Positions 58,101 through 64,000 of a stretch of DNA of 64,000 nt are shown piece by piece. Source of the DNA: Patiria pectinifera (taxonomy: Eukaryota; Echinodermata; Asteroidea; Valvatida; Asterinidae). Below the pieces are notes generated by a model. That model was not told the origin of the DNA and searched no databases. It worked only from the letters and a program-made list of their open reading frames with translations. The stretch's first letter is position 1. Each line of letters opens with the position of its first letter. Made by a program: the position numbers and the translations under genes. The DNA lies in the NCBI GenBank assembly GCA_029964075.1, contig CM057141.1:2418001-2482000 (forward strand). The letters are read 5' to 3'.

Positions 58101-58880
58101 CCAAAAACGACTTTTCTCCAAACATTGCAGATTTTTTGTCTTTAAAAGCTCATCAGTCTATATATCGGATTAGAATGTGTTTTAGGTTCTTTGCCAAAAA
58201 TTGATAAAAAGGCAAGGGGTTAGCCTAACATTTTTGATGAAATTTGGCCAAAAAATGAATTTTCTCCAAACACTGCAGAACTTTTCTTAAAAAGCTCATC
58301 TATCCATGAATCTGATTGGAATGTGTTTTAGGGTCCCTTAAGCATCTTTTAAAGCAAATTTGAACGATTTCATTTTTTGGGCCAAAAATTGATAAAAATG
58401 CAAGGGGTTAGCCTTACATTTTTGATGAAATTTGGCCAAAAAATGAATTTTCTCCAGGCTTTGTAGAAATTCGTTGGAAGGTAAGAGGAGCATCAATAAA
58501 CATTGAAACACCCAATATTTTGAAGATTTGAGCAAAATTCATTGATTTATTTTGAGAAAAACAACACTTTTTCATTGATTTTACCCCAAATATTTGTCGA
58601 AATGTCTTACCACATTGGCATATGCTTTAGGGTCCCTTAAGCATCTTTTTAGGCAAGTTCGGAACAATTTCATTTTTTGACCAAAAATTGAAAAACGGCA
58701 AGGGGTTAGCCTTACATTTTTGATGAAATTTGGCCAAAAAACGACTTTTCTCCAAACACTGCAGAACTTTTGTCTTAAAAAGCTCATCTGTCCATATATC
58801 AGATCGGCATATGCTTTAGGGTCCCTTCAGCATATTTTTCAGCAAATTTGAAACAATATAATTTTTTGGCCAAAAATTAA
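55190..58880. repeat. Satellite-like array with two interleaved unit types
   Basis: About 17 occurrences of 'ggttagccttacatttttgat' are spaced mostly 186-190 bp (e.g. 55403, 55591; 56328, 56514, 56704, 56891; 57398, 57588, 57778). At intervals the spacing rises to about 240-320 bp because a ~110-130 bp block is inserted ('gaggagcatcaataaacattg...atatttgtcgaaatgtctt'). Common words are 'aagctcat.ggtctatatatcgg' and 'ttggccaaaaaa'. No coding potential is seen. Confidence 0.9.
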
Positions 58881-59107
58881 ATTGTTTCAAATTTACGTCT
58901 TTTGTCGTCATATCATGTGAAGCATGATAGAACAGATTACTGGCACTACAGTGTTTTAATATCTGTAATATTGTTTAGAAATCTAGGAAATGAATCACTG
59001 CTTTGCAAAAGTGTAATTTTGAAAACCACCTTGTAAAGAAAAAAGAAAACAAGACTGCTCGGATGTAAAACTAAATTTAATTGTATTGCTCCTTTCAAGA
59101 AAGAAGA

Positions 59108-59258
59108 AATGAAGAGGTTATTTCCAAAATGCGACATATCCATCCAAAACAGGTTGCCAAAATTGCCGTCAAAATTGCTTTTTGGCAGCCAGGAGAGAGC
59201 AGCATTCTAAAAGAGAACAAAATGGCGTGTATCACGTTTTTGGAAATAACTCTTCAAA
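59108..59258. repeat. Small inverted repeat
   Basis: 'gaagaggttatttccaaaa' is inverted in 'tttttggaaataactcttc'. Origin unknown. Confidence 0.5.
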
Positions 59259-59716
59259 TAGGTGAGGTCAACAAGGGATACATGATCCAAAGCAGCATGT
59301 GAATTGCAAAAACAAAATTCTGAAAAATGTTCTGCTGAATTGACCAATTACTGAAAAATGTGAAATAATGGCCAATGATTCAGAAATAAAACATGATGTT
59401 TTAACATGTCTTTGGACAATGCTTTTTCGTTTTCACATTTTCACCTTTTTTTTCAATACAATTGCAGCGAAGAAAGTACATAAAACTTGAATACAAAATA
59501 ACATACTATAAGGACAAACAACACTTTTGTCTACGGAAGCTTCAAGTGGTCTTCAATGTTTCCGAGATAAATTATCACAGAAAGATGGAATAGTGAGATA
59601 TTAAAGAGGTCTTTTTTAGATTTCTCACAACGGAAAAGGAGGATGGTCAGTATTAGCTGGCAATGTTTGTAAGGCACAGAAAAATCTGAATACATACCGT
59701 GGTAAAAAGCACCAAA

Positions 59717-59900
59717 TTAAAGGTAATTATACAACATTTGCAAACATCCAAAAACAAACAAAAACTACCAAATTATTATGAAATACCTTACTTGACTGTA
59801 AGTGAACAATAGTCTCAAGCATCCTGTGAAATCACGGCACCTGGTGTGCTATCATTTTCAAGACAAGTGGAATTTTTGTATTAATTTCCAGCAACCATCG
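59717..59900. repeat. Interspersed repeat E, copy 2
   Basis: Matches 43967-44130, including 'caatagtctcaagcatcctg' and 'tgctatcattttcaagacaa'. It lies in the intergenic spacer. Confidence 0.75.
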
Positions 59901-61031
59901 GCCTACCGTTTACCAACTCCAATTTACCAACTTTTATAGTTAGTCCACATTTTGTTTGCAATCGGTTACACATCCATGAACGGGTGCAAGCCAGCTAGTC
60001 TAGTTCCCTGACCTGACAATTCCCTGACATCTATAAATCGCTCTGTTTTGTCTGAAGTAGGGTCAGGGAACCAGACTACCAGAACATTTTTTTTCTTTTT
60101 TTTTTGCTTCAGCATCTATGAACACAAAACTTTAAACAGGTCAGTGTAACCAATATTTGCTATAAAATACTAACCCCCAAATCTATCCATTTCTGAAATT
60201 GATGCAAAAGCAACTGACATTACCTTCAAAGCCAACATGACTGGCTATTTGTTTTGTTCATTTGTTCAATTTTGTTAAGATTATACTTGTCCTTTGTTAT
60301 AGTTATTTGCTGGTCACTTGAAAAATTTAAAATATTTTATTTGTTATTTAGAAGTTTTTTGCAATCTTGAACGGTTGAGATTGCTTAAAATTGTTAAATT
60401 TTCATTTACACTTATTCATATTACCTTGTATGCACATCCCACTCCAAGAATGCTGTTTTTGCATATAAAACATGAAAACAAATGTTCTTTTCTTATCCGA
60501 GGTAGGAAAGATATTAGGGAACAAATAAATAGTTGATTTAAAATGCTGAAGACGAGTACTTACGAATAATTTACAGTACAACAAAATAAATACAAAATCC
60601 TATACTAACTACAATGTACTAAAAATACAGCTTTGGAAACTGGTACTGAGTATATAAATCTAAACTTCAGTAATACAAAATGATTTACTGGTTGCTTAAA
60701 ACAGAAACATATATGTACATGTATACATATTCATACATACAAAATAAAAGTAAGCGTTGCAGCACTTGTTTTGTGTTATATGCAATAAGCATTATAATAA
60801 AAAATTGTGAAGAAACTGAAAAAACACTTCAAATGGACTCCGTGTTAGCATTTTGTGCCTTTTGGTATGTAACAATGCCTCTGTTTAAAATAAATGTATC
60901 ACATTACAAAGATAACGATACAATTTGTATCATGGTAAAAACATGTATTGTGAGCCTACATGTACATGTACATTATCCCTTTATTCATCAACTGTTTAAC
61001 CCTACGTCTCACAAAACGCAGTAGTATGTGA

Positions 61032-61267
61032 AGGGCAATTCCACGGTTACTCACGTTACATTTAACATGAGTAACCGATTTTGTGCGTCTTGTTTATCAT
61101 ACATAACACATTTTTCTGGATGTCATCTTTGGTGCTTAGGTAGGTCTAGGTCTACTCTATCTACCATGGGGATACCAGTTATTAAACCTTTTCAGTAAGG
61201 TAATTACAGCCCAAGGAAACTCAAAAGTACATCAAAAATGTAACGTGAGTAACCGTGAAATTGCCCT
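61032..61267. mobile_element. MITE with 32-bp inverted ends
   Basis: The left end AGGGCAATTCCACGGTTACT and the following 12 bases are inverted at the right end with one mismatch. 236 bp, no coding region. Confidence 0.8.
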
Positions 61268-61371
61268 GAAGGTCAAGATATCAAATGTGCACACACACAC
61301 TGGTTGGTGTACAAATGGCACAGAGTACTCTTTACATAAAATTAATGAGGGCCACCTCTGCACTGAGTTTA

Positions 61372-61524
61372 TCATTTTCTGTTCAACGCCTCATATTTCT
61401 CAAAATGTTCTTGCATCTTTGTCAATTTTTCTTCTGTAATTTTTAAAGAAATTTCATACTGGATGAATTTCCTGTACTTCCAACTTGTTTGTTTTTGCAA
61501 ACAATCACTCACAAGCCCTAGAAA
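61372..61524 (-). CDS. Candidate coiled-coil terminal exon (uncertain)
   Basis: A - strand frame follows a plausible acceptor (tgttttcaaacag) and runs 50 codons to TGA. It has a helical, charged look (KFIQYEISLKITEEKLTKMQ...). It could be the last exon of the SAM gene if that gene splices across the 97-bp array, but the phase from the SAM exon's candidate donor (phase 2) does not match phase 0 here. A missing exon or chance would explain this. Confidence 0.3.
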   Translation of the reverse strand, partial: FLGLVSDCLQKQTSWKYRKFIQYEISLKITEEKLTKMQEHFEKYEALNRK

Positions 61525-61800
61525 CTGTTTGAAAACAGGCAGTGTTAAAAAAAGAAAAATACGAAAGATTCTAGCAAAGCCCGAGTCCCTGTATCCACTC
61601 AATAAATCGTATTAGCTGCAGGTACCTCAGAAGGTGTTCTTTGTTACATGTAATGAATCCTTAGTTACAGGATGTAAGCACGAGCATAAGTTAAAATGCC
61701 TTGTTACCTCTTGCAGAGTTTTCCGATGCAGTAAGCACCGATTTTTTGGCTTACGGTTAGTGGCGTTTTAACGTTGAACTCCATCGACGAATTTACCCAC

Positions 61801-62964
61801 TCAGTAGCTAAAGTCCTTCCTGGAAGTCATTGAACCCATGTTATATCCTACCGCTACTGACCTGTCAGGCAGGGCATATTTCCTGACATACTTGCTGTCA
61901 GTAGCTGAAGTCCTTCCTGGAAGTCACTGAACCCATGTTGTATCCTACCTCTACTGACCTGTCAGGCAGGGGATATTTCCTGACATACTTGCTTCCAGTA
62001 GCTGAAGTCCTTCCTGGAAGTCGTTGAGCCCATGTTGTATCCTACCTCTACTGACCTGTCAGGCAGGGGATATTTCCTGACATACTTGCCGTCAGTAGCT
62101 GAAGTCCTTCCTGGAAGTCGTTGAACCCATGTTATATCCTACCTCTACTGACCTGTCAGGCAGGGGATATTTCCTGACATACTTGCCGTCAGTAGCTGAA
62201 GTCCTTCCTGGAAGTCATTGAACCCATGTTGTATCCTACCTCTACTGACCTGTCAGGCAGGGGATATTTCCTGACATACTTGCTGTCAGTAGCTGAAGTC
62301 CTTCCTGGAAGTCATTGAGCCCATGTTGTATCCTACCTCTACTGACCTGTCAGGCAGGGGATATTTCCTGACATACTTGCTGTCAGTAGCTGAAGTCCTT
62401 CCTGGAAGTCGTTGAACCCATGTTATGTTCTTCCCCTACTGACCTATCAGGCAGGGGATATTTCCTGACATACTTGCTGTCAGTAGCTGAAGTCCTTCCT
62501 GGAAGTCGTTGAGCCCATGTTGTATCCTACTGCTACTGACCTGTCAGGCAGGGGATATTTCCTGACGCATTTGATGTCAGTAGCTGAAGTCCTTCCTGGA
62601 AGTCATTGAGCTCATGTTATATCCTACTGCTACTGACCTGTCAGGCAGGGGATATTTCCTGACGTAATTTCCGTCAGTAGCTGAAGTCCTTCCTGGAAGT
62701 CGTTGAACCCATGTTATATCCTACTTCTACTGACCTGTCAGGCAGGAGATATTTCCTGACATACTTGCCGTCAGTAGCTGAAGTCCTTCCTGGAAGTCGT
62801 TGAGCCCATGTTATATCCTACCCCTACTGACCTGTCAGGCAGGGGATTTATCCTGACATACTTGCCGTCAGTAGCTGAAGTCCTTCCTGGAAGTCGTTGA
62901 ACCCATGTTGTATCCTACCGCTACTGACCTGTCAGGTAGGGGATATTTCCTGACATACTTAGTG
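61801..62964. repeat. Tandem array, 12 x 97 bp, abutting the SAM exon
   Basis: Unit starts (gtcagtagctgaagtcc word) fall at 61801, 61898, 61995, 62092, 62189, 62286, 62383, 62480, 62577, 62674, 62771 and 62868: exactly 97 bp each with no length change and only scattered substitutions. The rightmost unit contains the end of the SAM gene reading frame. On the - strand each unit carries a CAGGAAATATCCCCTGCCTG-type segment and most carry AAGTATGTCAGG, a possible splice donor. Confidence 0.95.
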
Positions 62965-63074
62965 TCGTTCAGCTCCGTGATGGCACCCAGTATCTGCTGC
63001 AGGGGCTCTGTCGTGGCTATGCCCATCTCCTTGAGGTCTGACTCATTAAGGCTGAGGAAGGCTTCCATGTCAAC
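62868..63074 (-). CDS. SAM-domain protein, C-terminal exon (second half of SAM)
   Basis: On the - strand a ccccag acceptor is followed by a phase-0 frame of 68 codons and TGA (62870-62868). It encodes [19 protein letters not shown] and then [10 protein letters not shown], the helical second half of a sterile alpha motif, a protein-interaction domain. The sequence type most resembles ANKS6-like ankyrin/SAM proteins, a tentative reading. The last ~31 codons lie inside the first unit of the 97-bp array. An alternative is splicing at a GTATGT donor after the codons for ELNDT, near 62960, which would make the tail intronic. Confidence 0.7.
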   Translation of the reverse strand, partial: VDMEAFLSLNESDLKEMGIATTEPLQQILGAITELNDTKYVRKYPLPDRSVAVGYNMGSTTSRKDFSY

Positions 63075-63432
63075 CTGGGGAGGGAAAAGGTCCAAAATTT
63101 GAGCCGATGGAAAGAAATTGGGATATCAATTACTAGGGGTCCATATCTGAAGACAAATTAAGCCTGAATTAATATCTTCCAAGAGCTGTTTGTCCTTCGG
63201 CAGACATTTTCAAGATGTCTTGTGCCTTTTTTGCATTACAGCACCCACTGGTCATTCGGCAAATTGGTTGACACAATCCCCCATTCAAATTTTGTCTGCC
63301 AAAATCACCCGAATGTGCCAAGTATTAAAGAGTGAACATAATTTAAGCTGTGCAAATCGTGGGACCAGTATTCCTCATGGAAGGGTCCGATGATCAGTCC
63401 AATGGGATAATGCAGTGCAATATTAAACTCAC

Positions 63433-63500
63433 CTCTTGTTCTTCAAATATAGGTGCATATTTCTCCAAAGACAGCTTTCTAAACAGAGCGGACAACTCAT
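63433..63500 (-). CDS. SAM-domain protein, penultimate exon (first half of SAM)
   Basis: A - strand exon of 68 nt (acceptor tttcaag, donor gtgagt; phase 1 to 0) encodes ELSALFRKLSLEKYAPIFEEQE. It joins in frame to the 63074-62868 exon to complete a SAM domain. Further 5' exons lie beyond the right edge. The gene is convergent with the receptor gene. Confidence 0.75.
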
Positions 63501-63534
63501 CTTGAAACGAAAAAACATACAAAGATAGGATGAT

Positions 63535-63840
63535 AATAATAATGCTGCTGTAGTTATATAGTGTTTTATACCAAAGCCTGAAAGTGGTTCACAATTATTA
63601 CCCCTTCTCATCAGGCTATGAGTCAAGTTTTTCTGCAGCAGCTTGAGATCAGCACAATCTGGTCTCTACCCTCAGAGTTATCCGTTTATATTCCTGGGTG
63701 GAGAGAGGCAATTGTAGTAAAGTATCTTGCCCAAAAACACAAGTACCATTATCCCTGTCAGGGTTTGAACGCACCAATACCACAAGACCACAGCGCCAAC
63801 GGATACAACATCAGCACAGTTCAAATAGTGTGCCTTAGCC
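63535..63840 (-). repeat. tRNA-derived SINE (family C), degraded
   Basis: The complement of 'tgtagtaaagtatcttgccc' and 'attcctgggtggagagaggc' gives the conserved family C block. It lies upstream (in - strand sense) of the penultimate SAM exon. Confidence 0.7.
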
Positions 63841-63855
63841 TGGAATTTTCTGGGT

Positions 63856-64000
63856 GGTACTGCCGAACTTCCCAAGACTGGAATTTATTCATCTTGTTGA
63901 TAGCGCCCTCTATCGCCGCGATGGCTCGGTCGCACTTGTTAGGGACTGGCTGCATCAGAGCAACAGAATCCAAATCCAGTCTTGGGAAGTTCGGCAGTGC
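63856..64000. repeat. Inverted repeat at the right edge
   Basis: 'actgccgaacttcccaagac' (about 63859-63878) reappears inverted at about 63977-63999 around a ~90-bp spacer. The element may continue past the window edge. Confidence 0.7.

Larger units (their letters stand above)
58881..61371. other. Intergenic AT-rich spacer
   Basis: No convincing exon on either strand. It contains a small inverted repeat (59108-59258), repeat E (59717-59900), a short hairpin around 59998-60082 ('tagttccctgacc' / 'ggtcagggaacca') and a MITE (61032-61267). The remainder is simple AT-rich sequence. Confidence 0.5.

Noticed and set aside
55495..58787. Several - strand frames of 64-109 codons with similar sequence
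   Set aside because: All are translations of the satellite array and are interrupted at random.
55190..58880. A CRISPR-like or bacterial repeat array
   Set aside because: Units are ~188 bp without short repeats and unique spacers, and the context is eukaryotic.

Overview
The window is animal nuclear DNA. Coding sequence is split into about 50 short exons with GT...AG introns of roughly 0.3-2.5 kb. Introns and spacers are AT-rich and packed with tRNA-derived SINEs, short inverted-repeat (MITE-like) transposons and tandem repeats. The SINE types and the EGF/LamG/adhesion-GPCR architecture suggest a marine invertebrate deuterostome, perhaps an echinoderm; this is inference and the species is not identified.

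One gene fills most of the window on the + strand. From 3445 to 54652 I could join 53 exons by hand with consistent phases. They sum to 7,937 nt (a 2-nt partial codon, then 2,644 codons and a stop) without an internal stop. The product is the C-terminal part of a very large adhesion G-protein-coupled receptor: 11 EGF-like repeats, a LamG/pentraxin-like domain, two more EGF repeats, five further LamG-like domains, a GAIN domain ending in an intact GPS (His-Leu|Thr), seven transmembrane helices and a short cytoplasmic tail. The first visible exon starts in phase 1, so signal peptide, promoter and more exons lie upstream. The EGF and LamG modules would form a long extracellular stalk, the GAIN/GPS would self-cleave, and the 7TM unit would signal through G proteins.

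From about 55.2 to 58.9 kb lies a satellite-like array of ~188-bp units, some carrying an extra ~110-130 bp block. From 58.9 to 61.4 kb is an AT-rich spacer with a few fold-back elements. At the right edge the last exons of a second, convergent gene on the - strand encode a SAM domain (63500 to 62868). Directly abutting this coding sequence is an array of exactly twelve 97-bp units (61801-62964).

The most notable local features are: a hAT-like MITE whose 8-bp target duplication copied an EGF exon's splice donor (14098-14405); a threefold 111-bp duplication of half a GAIN exon plus its donor (41881-42190); the 97-bp array starting at the SAM exon's candidate splice donor; degenerate hammerhead-ribozyme-like motifs in two introns; and one LamG module that has lost both cysteines of its hallmark pair.
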